A stretch of DNA of 59,910 nt from Ochromonas danica (lineage: Eukaryota; Sar; Chrysophyceae; Chromulinales; Chromulinaceae), in the NCBI GenBank assembly GCA_015146655.1, contig VKHL01000165.1, positions 1 through 59,910 of the forward strand. The letters run 5' to 3'. The notes beneath the pieces were generated by a model. That model saw only the letters and a program-made list of their open reading frames with translations. It was not told the DNA's origin and made no database searches. This document shows positions 47,432 through 58,742 of this stretch, piece by piece (positions within the stretch are counted from its first letter, which is position 1; every line of letters begins with the position of its first letter). The position numbers were made by a program, and so were the translations under genes.

Positions 47432-49336
47432 TTAAACGTACAATGGATTGACCGCATCAATACCCAGCCCATCGTCCACATCACGCTCATCCTTGTATAT
47501 TGAGGCAAATTCAGGTTGCTTTGAAGGTGCTATACTCCGAGATGCAGGCCTTCCCTGAACAGCATCGTCAATCGAGAAATACAGAAATACTTGTTCCACG
47601 TCATTAACAAAATTGCAGGCGCGAAGATGTTCTCGCACTCTGCTCTTGGCACCAGCTACACGTAGTTGAACTTTACTTTTGGAATGATCAAGTTCCTCTT
47701 TTAACTGCAGCATCATTTCTATACCACTCAAGTCCAGATCTATCCAGGCACTTGCATCAATCACAACTAGATGGATGGGATCTGATGAGGAATGCTGTCC
47801 CCCTTTAGCCGCCTCCACAACCGCCGATTTGAAACGAGCCGTGTTCGCAAAATATGGCGATGCCTCCATTCTAACAATAGCTATACCAGGCAATTGCTCT
47901 GCCTGTGGGAAGCGACTGATATCTTCATAGTGAATTCCTTCCTTATCTCGCAGCTTCCCCAAATGGACAATACGAGGGAAGGCTGACGCTTGCATTACCA
48001 CAGCGATGGAGATAAATATACCCGCGAACAAGCCTTCCGTCACACCCACAAAGAACGTGCAGAGGAATGTCGCAACCATAACGACACAATCTCTTCTTCC
48101 GGTTTTATACGCGACTCTCATAGCTTCGAACTCCATCATGGAAAGAATGGATGTTTCAATGATTGCCGCAAGCACGGCTATCGGGATATAATAAAGAAGA
48201 GAAGTTAAAGCAAACAATGCGACAAGAATGAGTGTAGCTGCTATAATGCCAGAGATTTGGGTAACAGCACCACTTTCTACATTAACAGCACTGCGGGCCA
48301 GCCCTCCCGAGCCAACAAAAGCGTTGAAGAGAACTCCCACTACTGTCGCATATCCTGACCCCAGCAACTCTTGGGTTGCATCCACTTCGTAGTCGAACTT
48401 CAGTGCATATTTCTTGGCTATAGCCCAATTGCCAGCGAAAGCCACGAAGGAAATGGCCAAAGCAGAGGGAATGAGGTCCGTGACTTCTTCGAAAGGAAGA
48501 AACGAAAATCCAGGAGTCTTTAAACCAGACGGTATACTTCCCACGATCTGCACGCTTCCACCGCTTCTGATAATCATCCTGGCAGCCAGAGCTCCCAATA
48601 GAATGGCCACGAAGTTGCTGAACTTGGCCAACAAGAAAAGGCCTCGCTTAGCTTGTGCTTGATACGACCGATCCGAAGCATATGGCGGAGAATACTGCTT
48701 CTTCCATGCCCTGACAACCAATAGAGCAGCCCATGCTGTCAGCCCCAACGCAACGGTAGGACCATTACTATCAGGCAGATGGGAGATCAAGTAGTAAATG
48801 ATCTCATGGCTGTAGCTCAAGTGCGGCATGTGGATTCCTAATATTGTCTTCATCTGAGATATCGCAATGACCAATGCTGAAGCAGTCAAGAATCCAACAA
48901 GCACACTGTGGCTAATGAGATTGGACAGCGTGCCCAAGCGGAAAGTGCCCATCAGAAAGGTGGTCAGCCCCACCAACATTGACAAGTTCATGGCGAAGTG
49001 GATATACTCCGGGGATGCGTCATCATAGCCAAACTTCTGACATCTCACAGCAAGCAGCAAAGCTATAATAGACATGGGACCAACAGAGAGATGGCGAGAA
49101 GTTCCAAGTATGGCATAGAAAACGAGTGGCACAATGGAGGCGTAGAGTCCGTAGACTGGAGGCATCCCAGCAAGGATAGATGTCGCCATTCCTTGAGGCA
49201 CAAGGAAAATAAAGATGGTGACTCCAGCAAAGAGATCTTTGTAGAACATCTCTAAGGTATAGCTGGGCAGCCAGTCGAGGATGGGAACTTTCATCATGGC
49301 TAATGGCCACTTTCGCACGTTTAGAATCTCTTCCAT
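47432..49336 (-). CDS. SulP/SLC26 anion (sulfate) transporter with STAS domain
   Basis: An intronless gene of 634 residues, standard for the family. The transporter core contains the SulP signature region PQGMATSILAGMPPVYGLYAS, then LGTSRHLSVGPMSIIALLL and a GSGGLARSAVNVESGAVTQ motif in the second inverted half. There are about 12-14 hydrophobic segments. The C-terminus is a STAS domain (about residues 470-600): GIAIVRMEASPYFANTARF, LVVIDASAWIDLDLSG, KVQLRVAGAKSRVREHL. These proteins carry sulfate, bicarbonate or other anions across the plasma membrane or organelle membranes. The start is the ATG at 49336; an upstream in-frame codon is TTG. It is divergent from the WW/ankyrin gene across about 344 bp. 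Confidence 0.93.
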   Translation of the reverse strand: MEEILNVRKWPLAMMKVPILDWLPSYTLEMFYKDLFAGVTIFIFLVPQGMATSILAGMPPVYGLYASIVPLVFYAILGTSRHLSVGPMSIIALLLAVRCQKFGYDDASPEYIHFAMNLSMLVGLTTFLMGTFRLGTLSNLISHSVLVGFLTASALVIAISQMKTILGIHMPHLSYSHEIIYYLISHLPDSNGPTVALGLTAWAALLVVRAWKKQYSPPYASDRSYQAQAKRGLFLLAKFSNFVAILLGALAARMIIRSGGSVQIVGSIPSGLKTPGFSFLPFEEVTDLIPSALAISFVAFAGNWAIAKKYALKFDYEVDATQELLGSGYATVVGVLFNAFVGSGGLARSAVNVESGAVTQISGIIAATLILVALFALTSLLYYIPIAVLAAIIETSILSMMEFEAMRVAYKTGRRDCVVMVATFLCTFFVGVTEGLFAGIFISIAVVMQASAFPRIVHLGKLRDKEGIHYEDISRFPQAEQLPGIAIVRMEASPYFANTARFKSAVVEAAKGGQHSSSDPIHLVVIDASAWIDLDLSGIEMMLQLKEELDHSKSKVQLRVAGAKSRVREHLRACNFVNDVEQVFLYFSIDDAVQGRPASRSIAPSKQPEFASIYKDERDVDDGLGIDAVNPLYV

Positions 49337-49680
49337 TTCCAATGAGGCAGCAAGGAAGTCAAGTGCGTTTGAGTTGAATTGTGTTGATCTTCCAGTCTTT
49401 CACCGTGCATTTGTGTTTCCGATTTCTCTGTCTCTCATCATGTTTTGTGCAGAGCAGCAGAGTGGAGCCGTTTAGCCCAGCTGGACAGGCTAAACCTCTA
49501 AAATGCCTGGTTGGAAGTGAGAGTTTACTATCTGCAAAGTCGACTTTCCTCTCCTCGCCGTTTCGTCCGCTTTGGGCTTTGATGACATGAACGAAGAAGA
49601 CGAAGACGAGGAGAACGACGACATCTGAACGACTTCTCCCACATATGAATATTACATAACACTCATTTATATATCTCACC
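49337..49680. promoter_or_regulatory. divergent promoter region, SulP transporter and WW/ankyrin protein
   Basis: 344 bp with no gene. The last bases before 49681 are AT-rich (atatctcacc). No defined element is visible. Confidence 0.3.
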
Positions 49681-52600
49681 ATGTCTAAATCCCTTGAGAA
49701 GATAAAGCATTCTGATAAGTTGACTTCCGTTGGGAAACTCGACCAAGAAATCCGCCGCACACTGCGAAGTGGCAGCAACACTGCCAACAAGAAGAAGCTA
49801 TTGCCTAAAGCAGAGAGCCAAGGTCCTATCGACTGGTCTCACCATGGCATTAAGAGCAAGCATCGAGGGGAGGCAGAGCGGGAAGAAGCTTGGCACCACT
49901 GGAAACAAACCATTTCCATCTCCAAGACAATCATGCAGGACTACCAGAAGATCTTGCCAGTCGTCAAGGTTGAAAGACATCCTATCCTTGCCTTATACTA
50001 TCGATTACTAGAAGAAGAAAATGTGAATTCTGTGAATCGCACTCGGTCTAGACTACTCATGAAGAAGTTCATCTACGATGTGCAGGAGTTGTGGCTGGCC
50101 AACTTGCAGCATCTGCACGAACATGAGCCTGCGAACATCTATGCAGAGCATCAAGAAGACGGCGATGATGGTGGTAGTGCAGGAGGAGGAGGAGTGGATG
50201 ATGATTTTAATCGCGGGGTCGGGTTGGCTCATCGTCGAGATGTCAAGGCTATTGCAGGATTGAATCATCAAATCCAGTCCGTCTCACAACGGCGGGTCTT
50301 TAACAACGCGTATCATACTTCACGACTACCACCTATTCGTGTGGTGTTAGACTATAAGCCACTGCCTCCGCCTGTCTTGCCAGAGGCGAGGCTGATGCTT
50401 CCGCAGAGACAACTGCTGCTGCACGGCTTGGCATTCCTTCCCTCCAGCCAAGGAGGCTTTGCCCATGTATGGCAAGGCTTTCCTTTATTATCAAAAGGTT
50501 GCTACATGCTCCAAGTGGATCGATTGGTTCCATCTCTGGATCTGGTGAATAGTAAGGTAGTGGCGGATATTCTGTGGAGGTTCAGCTTGATTGATTGTCA
50601 GTCATTGAAGCAGCGGATCTGTCTTGTGAGCGAGACACATATAGCTCAATATGTCACCAAACTGATCACATCAGCACCTAATCCACCTAGCAGTGCGATT
50701 GCTGGGGGCGGCCGCACTTATCGAAGCGAGCAATTCGTTCCCTTGCCCTTCAAGGACCAGTCGGTGGAGTGGGAAGGGCAGATCGAAGTGACTCTCTCCT
50801 CTGCTGCTACGATCGTTCAACCCCGTATCGATGGCCTGTGCACTATTAATATAGCTATTAAAGCTTATTTAAGACCGTTTGGACCGCAGCAGTCGAAAAG
50901 TGAGACGAGGGCACCATTGACGCTGTCCTGCTCCTGCAGTCCATTAGAGATCTACCACCTCCTTTCTTTGCCCTCTACTACCCCTCTGTTCGATTTAGAC
51001 TATTGGCAGCATGAAGATCGTTTGGTTAGTTGTTGGATCCCTCTTTGCAACTATTTGGAGTTAGAGGGACAAACTGCGGATATGAAGGAGATACGACGAA
51101 TGCCTTTGTCTATATCACTCAGAATGACGAATGATCAGCCACAAGAGAAGTTTTGGAATGCTCTTGAAGGTGCTTTGACAACACTACAAGCTTTGTCTTG
51201 TGTGTATGAGATGATGCCTTCCTTCCAGTTGATTGGTACAGATGAGAGGGCTGACAAGGAGGACGATGAGGAGGATGATGAAGGTTCTGAGGAGAAGAGC
51301 GTCCCCAAGATAGCATTTGCATCGCCTTTCGATGCCTTGCTCAGCTTAAGGCTGGAATTTGAAGATGTCAACGATTACTTGCTGGAGAGTGTGTCGGCGC
51401 TGCCAACACGACCTGACGATGTGGTGACGTTGAAGCAGGTGATCAAAGAGTTAATACGCACAGGACAATGGGAAGAATTGCAGCGAAGATGCTATCTCAA
51501 TCTCTCTATGCATGCTGGCCAACTCTATCCTCGTGCTACACTCGTACCAGGCGCACAGCCTTTTGGAACACGCCGTGGGTTAGCGTGGCTATCAGATGCA
51601 AATGATGCTTCGAATGAAGGCACTCAACCAGCTGTTAGCTTCTTCCGTGATGCAAATCGATCGACAAATGACACGATCTTGGTCAACGGCATCTTGGCGA
51701 TCGACACGGCCGTGACCTACCCGCTCCTCACTGCATGGGAGCCATTCAATCAAAAGCCTGCGCCATATCCCAACGAGGAGGCTAATGGCGTTATCTCGAT
51801 GACAACCACCCCCGCTCTTCGTATTCTACAGGAGGCGTTGCAGAGTCCGATTGAAAATCGACCGAGTCAGCGTATAATCATCTTCACTGCCAGTGCAGTG
51901 GAAGGAGTGGACTATGTTGATCGCTATCAAGTCAATGTACCCATAGGCTGCAGAAGATATGTTCCCGTTCGAAATGAATATGGATTCAGAGAGCAGATCG
52001 AGGTGAGATTGTTGGATGTGGACGGCTTTGTGGCCACGCGAATCTTTGGCATCACTCGCGAAGGAGCCGTTCCCAATAACACCTATTCCAACCCCAGGAA
52101 TATCTGGCACAACTCCATTGCTATCACTGAACATATCAATCGGTAAGAATCGAGTGCTTTCAATGGTTGTTTATCTCTTTCTCTAATGCTGTCGTATTTG
52201 TTCCCAGGCCGCGCCTTCCAAAGGACTATCATTACATTGTAGCGAATCCAGAACACTGTGGTGCCAATGAAGCAACAAGCTATACAACTCGTATGAAAGC
52301 TCATGAACTTGTTGGTGTAACATCTTCAGCCTTTCCATTGTATGAAGATGCTTATCAGAAGATCATGCAATTGAGAGATGTCTTTGGCAAGCAATTGGCT
52401 TTGGATGGACGTATTGAGCGATTAGAGGTGAGTGGCATGATTTAGGTTGGAATAGATAGAATCCATTCTAACCATGGTGATGTGGTAATAACAGGAGGAA
52501 GTGAGGATAAAGGAGATTCAGCGCAAAAATCAAATTCAGCGCGAGCTGCAATTGGCTTTAGAAAAGAGATTGAAGAAGGTACAGTTAGACAGTTAGACCT

Positions 52601-54806
52601 CGACTTCTTCATGTAGCTGTCATTGCTGATGTCCCTCTGTCAATAATAGATAACCAAATCTGAGCAAGGTTGGCGTCGGAGGCTGGCGGGCAGCAAACTC
52701 GTGGAATTACAAGGAAATTGGGAACGACGACAAGATTTACGATCTGGAATGGTCTTTTTCCATCAAATCACCAACATTCCAATAGGACAAGAAGAAAAGT
52801 GTTGTGAGACTTGTCAATGGGAAGTTCCCGCAGTTTGGGATGGCTCGGCGTTGTGGACGTCGAATGATCCTCTTCTCCTCCAACAAGGCAGTCTGGCTCC
52901 CTCTGGTCGATCAACATCAGCTTCCCTGCCCACTGCTCAAAATATGATGGAAGAGTCAATAAAGGGTGTACAAGAGAAGCTTCATGGCGCCTTTTCTGAG
53001 CCAACAACAGGATGGGCGCCATATCAAACTGCTCCCACAATGATGATGACGAGTCACAACAATGGCAACGGCGGCAGCATCACTGGCAATGTGTCGTTGC
53101 TCCAGTCTCAAGGTGGCGGTCTACAAAGTACCACACTGCCTTTATTTAATGCCAACAACTACAACAATAATAATAGCGCTGGACAACGGCATAGTCATGA
53201 TGATCAAAGTGTATTGAGTGATGTGGACAGCGTTGGGGCAGATCGTTCGCTAGCGGAGTCTCGTGCAGCCACGATTGACACGGCCAACCTTGAACACATC
53301 GCTGAACAGCTTCTATCAAGTGATGAGTTAATGCGAGTGTTAGCTAAGCGCCTGGGATTAAAAGAGTCTCAGATTGTTCCAGCAGATGAATTAAGTTCAG
53401 TCTTCACGATTAATTCCATGAAGAATCAAGACCCCACGGGCAAGACTTTGAATGGAATTAATGGTATTAATGAAAGACTACCAGCGCCTAGAGATCCATA
53501 CGCCACAGATTTGTATGAACCAGAGTTTGACAGTGACGATGAGTTGTGGTCAGACGATGAACACGAAGTTGGAGACTTTGATGCAGGCAAAGAAATAGCA
53601 TCAGATGACATGCTCCCACAAGATCAATTACAAGCTGCAAACCTTCGCAGAAGAGAAGAGAAGGCGACGTTTGGATCAGATCTGGGGAATGTCTTGCAAG
53701 CGAAGAGGAAGTCATCGTCTAGTGAGGACAAATCCGTTCCGTCCAATATCCCCTTCTTGGACTTCACAGATATCAAAGAGAAGTCAGATAAAAGAGAAGA
53801 AATGGCCAATGAACGATATGGCTGGAGGCGACTACCTCGTCCTGTCTTTAAAGAAGGATTCCTTGCGTCGGCATTGCGGACACAAACGAAAGGACCTGAT
53901 CTTGGCTCTGTCAATACTCTGAATGCCCCTGTCTTCTTATTGCCCATCTCTCCTGTGGATGCCTGTAAATACACTCCAGAGAACATGGCCGTGCCCATTG
54001 AAACCATCTTTATCTCCAATGCAAAACGTGATGCAGAACGTGCGGTGGCGACATTACAACGCAATATTAAACGGGAACAGGATCTGGCACGAGCTTTCAA
54101 TGCTGATGACTTGATATTGGGCGATGAAGCGAAGGAATTCACTTCTGTGGAACAATTCCTCAATCAGCAGTATCGCACACAGAAGCAAGCCTTGAATCCA
54201 ATGGACGCTGCAATAGAAAGAGCAATCTTAGCAGCGAAGAGCAATAACATTGCTGACATGGAAGACGCCTTGGCAGAAGAAGTGCCTGTGAATTCAGCGG
54301 ATGAGTTTGGCAACACTTTGTTCATCTTAGCAGCTCAACAAGGTGCCAAGAGAATGTGCAAATTCCTGCTGCGAAGAGGTGCAAACATCAATATGCAGAA
54401 CCATTCTGGAAATACGGCATTGCATTATTGCTATGCTTATTCACATCATGCACTGGGTGACTATCTCAAGGCCAAGGTAAGTGAAACACCTTCTTTTACC
54501 CTCATCATAATAGATAGAATGTTGATTAATGTTTAACTGTGTGTATTGGAATAGGGTGCGGATGATTCCATTCTAAATGTCGATGGCTTGACATGTTATG
54601 AAGGACTGAATCGAGAAGAGATGAACAATAACTTTGCTGATCACGAAGAGTCAGACTACATACAAGATGAAGACAATGAGAGTCTGGCAGGACAGGAATT
54701 AAACATGTCGGAAGCATCTGGGCAGTTCGATGAGAGTGGAAGCTTGGCCAGTGCGTCCAATGCATACTCTCAAGCGTATGATAGCTACGTTAACAATGCT
54801 CGATGA
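49681..54806 (+). CDS. large WW-like/ankyrin-repeat protein of unknown function
   Basis: Five exons (49681-52142, 52208-52427, 52495-52578, 52650-54476, 54555-54806) give 1614 residues. The N-terminal ~820 residues include basic and beta-rich segments but no domain I can name. A short charged coiled coil is encoded by exon 3 (EEVRIKEIQRKNQIQRELQL). At about residues 945-978 a divergent WW-like module is suggested by NWERRQDLRSGMVFFHQIT and the closing CQWEVP. Low-complexity Asn/Ser/Asp stretches follow. Near the C-terminus two to three ankyrin repeats are clear (DEFGNTLFILAAQQGAKRMC, then LLRRGANINMQNHSGNTALH), with the last repeat split by intron 4. The combination suggests a cytoplasmic scaffold. 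I found no enzyme motif, signal peptide or membrane segment. Confidence 0.78.
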
Positions 54807-55732
54807 ATGACTTCTGAATCCACTTCAATAATGTGCTCAAGTCGATTAACCCATGTGAGCGATAACGAACAAAGGAGATGAGCAAGAATGGCAGACAATG
54901 TCTTCTTCATGCCAGCGTGGAAGTGTATGATAGTTGGTATTTAGATCGAGGCTCAGCGGGTTGTAAGCTTGCCTTTTGATAGCTTGTATGATCTTAAAAC
55001 AGTCGTTATGTCTTTGGTTTTAGCTTATATTTTCTTAAAACAGGGCCCACTCTTTGTTTTTCTTGATTGTGGTGGAGGCGGGTTTGGCCTTGTCAAAGCG
55101 CTGGGAGATAAGGTGACTGATCTTATTGGTGACTTTGAGATCCTTGTCTTGAGTTAAGCTTGCGCTATTCTGAAAGAAGTCATGGCAGAAAGTAGCGGGT
55201 AGAGGCAGTTCATAGGTGGAGCGGATGGTATCGATGGTCTGCAGCAGGAAGTGCGATCATTCCAGTCGTGGCAGTCTATCGTTGTTGCTGTTGCTGTTGT
55301 GCTTCTTCTTCTACCTTTCGTGTTGATAAAGATGTGGCGTAGTAGGGCAAATTCAGTCAAGCCAGGAGATAAGCGATCTGAGGTACTTCAAATTCAGTTG
55401 CAAAGGAACAACAACAACCATTCAAAACAACCATCTCATCGTTATTGCCAGTTAAACAACAACCACCATGCCTTCGATAATACCTTCGCGAAAGTCCAAC
55501 GATTATCGCTCAAAGAAAGAGGCTGTACTGCGAACTCAAAAAGGCCGTTTATGCAGCTAAAACAGACTTTTGCACTCTTCTTGCTCGTTTTCCTCCGAAA
55601 ACGAAAATGTGTGCCACAACCAGCCTGTGCTTCGGGCTTGTGGTGCTCTGGTGCTGGATGGTGTTGCTTCTGAACAGATAGATACCTCAGCAAGTAGAGC
55701 ATTCTAGTGAGAGGTGATTGAAAATAGTTCAA
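54807..55732. other. region between WW/ankyrin gene and pseudo-AAA gene, with inverted repeat and unresolved frames
   Basis: It contains the inverted copy at 55047-55250. After it comes an open frame (about 55251-55673) with a hydrophobic helix (SIVVAVAVVLLLLPFVLIK) but no ATG before it. Another short frame from ATG 55607 encodes a signal-like MCATTSLCFGLVVLWCWMVL. Either could be a 5' exon of the pseudo-AAA gene, but I found no splice pair that keeps frame, so I leave them unassigned. Confidence 0.4.
55047..55250 (-). repeat. inverted repeat arm 1, partial copy of the pseudo-AAA coding region
   Basis: 204 bp, the reverse complement of 55853-56056, with about a dozen mismatches by eye (roughly 94% identity). 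Read on the minus strand it keeps part of a matching peptide frame, but it is not continued into a gene. Confidence 0.9.
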
Positions 55733-56545
55733 ATGAGCAATCCACGTCACGTACAACCCCATGCTCTATGGGCTTTCGGAGAGGGGAGTGCTAAGAGAGA
55801 TGCTAATTCAGACTACAAGTATCTTTTATACTTCGTCATGGGAAATGACACCTTCCTGCTGCAGACCATCAAAAGCATCAACTCCACCTATGAACTGCCT
55901 CTACCCGCTACTTTCTGCCATGACTTCTTTCAGAATAGCACAAGCTTAACTCAAGACAAGGATCTCAAAGTCACCAATGAGATCAGTCACCTTATCTACC
56001 AGCACTTTAACAGGGCCAACCCCGCCTCCACCACAATCAAGAAAAACAAAGAGTGGACCAAGACAGTCCAGTCTCTCTTCATTATTGACAATATCCAGCG
56101 CTTTACGATGGAGAATATCCGAGAGCTTAACTTCGTGTTTGACATGGGCGGTGCAGACTGTCCGAAGTGCAGCAGGAAGGCCGCGCTGGTCTTCCTCTTC
56201 CACACTGACCCTCCTCCTCTCACTTCGAAGCTCCTCCCTTATGATGAGAATGAAGATGGGAATATTGACTTTGGAGAGTTGCAGTCGTTTTTATCGAAGA
56301 AGTTCGACTATTCTGATGTGAAGTTTAATGGAGCAGCCTTCATAGGGAGAATGCATAACATGGCCATCCAGTCCTTTGATACTGTGGATAGTACATTGAA
56401 TGCTACCGAGGGAGAGGACTTCTCTTCTTCTATTTGTCCCCATTTTCTTGCTTCTTCTCCCAATCCTGATCCCTCGGTGCTGTCTGTTATCGTACTTAGT
56501 TTTGTCCTCTCTTTCATAGTCCTGTTTGTTGAACGTGTAGCCTAA
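55733..56545 (+). CDS. membrane-anchored pseudo-AAA (torsin-like fold) protein with EF-hand
   Basis: An open frame of 270 residues from ATG 55733; the true 5' end may lie in unresolved upstream exons. The segment SLFIIDNIQRFTMENIRELN followed by VFDMGG aligns by position with the Walker B region of the neighbouring AAA+ protein (ALVIFDEMQKMAPGVMEV, then AFDNRG). AALVFLFHTD aligns with its sensor-1 strand VIFLFISD. The catalytic Glu after Asp is Asn here, and no Walker A lysine is visible where expected, so it should not hydrolyse ATP. An EF-hand follows (YDENEDGNIDFGE) and the protein ends in a single hydrophobic helix (SVLSVIVLSFVLSFIVLFV). This looks like a tail-anchored or lumenal Ca2+-responsive partner. 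The alignment is by eye and short. Confidence 0.6.
   Translation: MSNPRHVQPHALWAFGEGSAKRDANSDYKYLLYFVMGNDTFLLQTIKSINSTYELPLPATFCHDFFQNSTSLTQDKDLKVTNEISHLIYQHFNRANPASTTIKKNKEWTKTVQSLFIIDNIQRFTMENIRELNFVFDMGGADCPKCSRKAALVFLFHTDPPPLTSKLLPYDENEDGNIDFGELQSFLSKKFDYSDVKFNGAAFIGRMHNMAIQSFDTVDSTLNATEGEDFSSSICPHFLASSPNPDPSVLSVIVLSFVLSFIVLFVERVA
55853..56056 (+). repeat. inverted repeat arm 2, inside the pseudo-AAA coding region
   Basis: The coding counterpart of 55047-55250. The arms are about 600 bp apart, and the similarity ends sharply at both sides. Confidence 0.9.
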
Positions 56546-56928
56546 AATGCCCCAAGTTCGAATTCAATCAATTCTGGAGAGAAGTGATTCAAGGTGCGGC
56601 GATTTGGTGGACAAACAAGATAGTGTTGCAAAGCATGGAGTGTAAAAGGGTAGGTGAAGGAAATGGTATGGTATGCTGCGTATGCTTGCAGTTTAGTTGT
56701 TGTAACATTTAAACATACAATTGGGATAAATGTTTTGATTGTCTTTGCCCCTTGAGTGATCGTTATCTTTACTTCATCTTTGGAGCACCAAGTCTTGCTA
56801 CAAGACACCAAAGAAGAATCACGAGAATGAAGCATAGTAGTTACTTAAGGTAATAATAAATGTCACACAAGGTCTACAATGTTGATTGAAGAGAAAATAC
56901 TTTGCTTTCATCCTCACATGCTCGAATC
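56546..56928. other. intergenic region between convergent AAA-related genes
   Basis: About 380 bp, presumably the two 3' UTRs. A 97-codon minus-strand frame (56542-56835) has no recognised domain. Confidence 0.35.
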
Positions 56929-58742
56929 TTAAAGCGAACCGAACCAGATCAATTCGCAATTATCAGAATAGACCAACTTCTCATCAATCTTGTAGTCTTC
57001 ATTGTCGAGTGAGCGGGCCATGCCTTTGTTAATCTTGCACCATTGCATGTAGATCTACAGACAACCAACCAACCATTTCACAATACAAAATAGATTAATG
57101 TCGATGAGATCCGATACAAACCACACATGGTATTATGCTACCTGGCGGCCATTATTATTGACTGCAGACTTCTTGTCTCCGAAGAAATAATTGATAGCAC
57201 GATCAGAAAGAAGGCCAATATGAAGCATTTGGTCTAAAATACATCACAATCAATCAGCGCACAAGATATTCAAATGTCAAGCAACTACTGCATTACATAT
57301 AGCAATACCTGGCCGAGGAGGAGTGGCGGTCACTACAACAGCAGTCTCCAAGGCATTAAATACGCGGTTCATTATATCACGACCACCACAATGAACAAAC
57401 TTAACCAGGGTCATTTGCTGTAGGGTCATTGATGTAGGGTCATTTGCAATCGCATAATTGTCATATTTTAGAAATGGTGGATTAATTAACATTTGCACAA
57501 CGTCTTCATCTACTACTAGTTTCATCCAATTCCTTTCAAGCGCTTTTTGGTTTGACAAATATCTTATCTCTACCTTCAAAAAGTCAGCTGCATCTTTTCT
57601 GTCCAAGGGTAGGTAAGGAACAACGTCTGTTATTACCTTGGCAAACGTTAAACGTTGTTCATTCCATTCATTCTCTATTGTAGTCCTCACCCTTTGATTC
57701 AAGGTGGGTTGTACTATCTTCTCTCTACCTCCCACTTCCACCAAATAGTCGACTACTGTTTGACCTCCAGTATCTGAAATGAAGAGGAAGATCACTTGAT
57801 CAGCTAGGAAATTCTTGATCACAGGCTGATCTACAAAAAAGCCCGAAAAGAATTCAATATATGTATCGTCTTTGTTCAACTCAATAATTTCTCCACGATT
57901 ATCAAAGGCAGGCTTCAAAACCTACAAATCCAGATTGATTAGAACCAGTTCAAGCAGTGTGAAAACTTATAATCTTTGCTCACCTCCATGACGCCAGGTG
58001 CCATCTTCTGCATCTCATCGAAGATAACCAAAGCTGGTCCCTTAGATCGTTTGAGATGACCAATAACGCTTTGCTTTAAGTTCTCCCGAAGGCTCACATC
58101 GGATCCACTATCTTTGGTGAAGAGGTGTCCCATCAATTTAAGCACGCAAATGGCTTCTTCACTCTCAAACAAACTCTTTGCTAATAGAGCCGCAGTTGAG
58201 CTCTTGCCAGTGCCTAAAAAATAAAACATCGAGATGTCGAGCGTGAGCTACATAATAGATGTGAGGAGTGTGGCATGTCTTCACTGACCAGGAGGACCAC
58301 TCAGGGCCAACACTAAAGGATCAGTATTGCCACGAGCTTTTCGAATCTCCCATCCCTTGAGAGCTTTCAAAATAGTATCAACGGCCATTTCCTGCCCATG
58401 AATACCGTTCTTAAGTCTGTTTGACAGAGAGAAATGAGTGATGAAGGAGAGGTTGTTAAGAAGAAGAGAATATAGACTTACGCGAGACTAGCATTTCCAA
58501 CTAGATCTTGCTTGAAAGAGCACTTCCTCTCAGGGAAAAACCTATATGGTGGTATTGCAGGTGATTTTGGTGAGAGATAATAGACATGACAATAAATAGA
58601 AAATAAACAAATAGAACATAATATGATAGAAAACTTACCAAGACGACCAAGAAGAATCATCTTTCCCATTGGTAGATGAGGCAGCGAGGTTGAAAGAGCA
58701 AAGAAGTATTAGCAATAATAGATACTTCAAGAGATCTTTCAT
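56929..58742 (-). CDS. torsin-like AAA+ ATPase with signal peptide
   Basis: Seven exons (58742-58639, 58541-58482, 58416-58289, 58213-57984, 57921-57309, 57233-57142, 57054-56929) give 450 residues. A signal peptide (residues 5-20, LLKYLLLLILLCSFNLAASS) directs it to the ER. After a Cys-containing linker comes the torsin/Clp-type helix GIHGQEMAVDTILKALKGWE. Walker A is SGPPGTGKSST, with intron 3 inside it, and Walker B is ALVIFDEMQK. VLKPAFDNRGEIIEL and the sensor-1 strand VIFLFISDTGG follow. The C-terminal ~130 residues, ending ELIWFGSL, are less familiar. Torsins are ER/nuclear-envelope-lumen AAA+ proteins needing a pseudo-AAA cofactor (LAP1/LULL1 in animals). The Walker A here is a normal GPPGTGKS, not the torsin-specific form, so it may be a broader Clp/torsin relative. 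All introns are 62-97 nt. Confidence 0.8.

Noticed and set aside
55251-55673. Possible small membrane protein or 5' exon with a hydrophobic helix
   Set aside because: It has no ATG, its beginning abuts the inverted repeat arm, and no splice pair joins it in frame to the downstream gene. Left unassigned.
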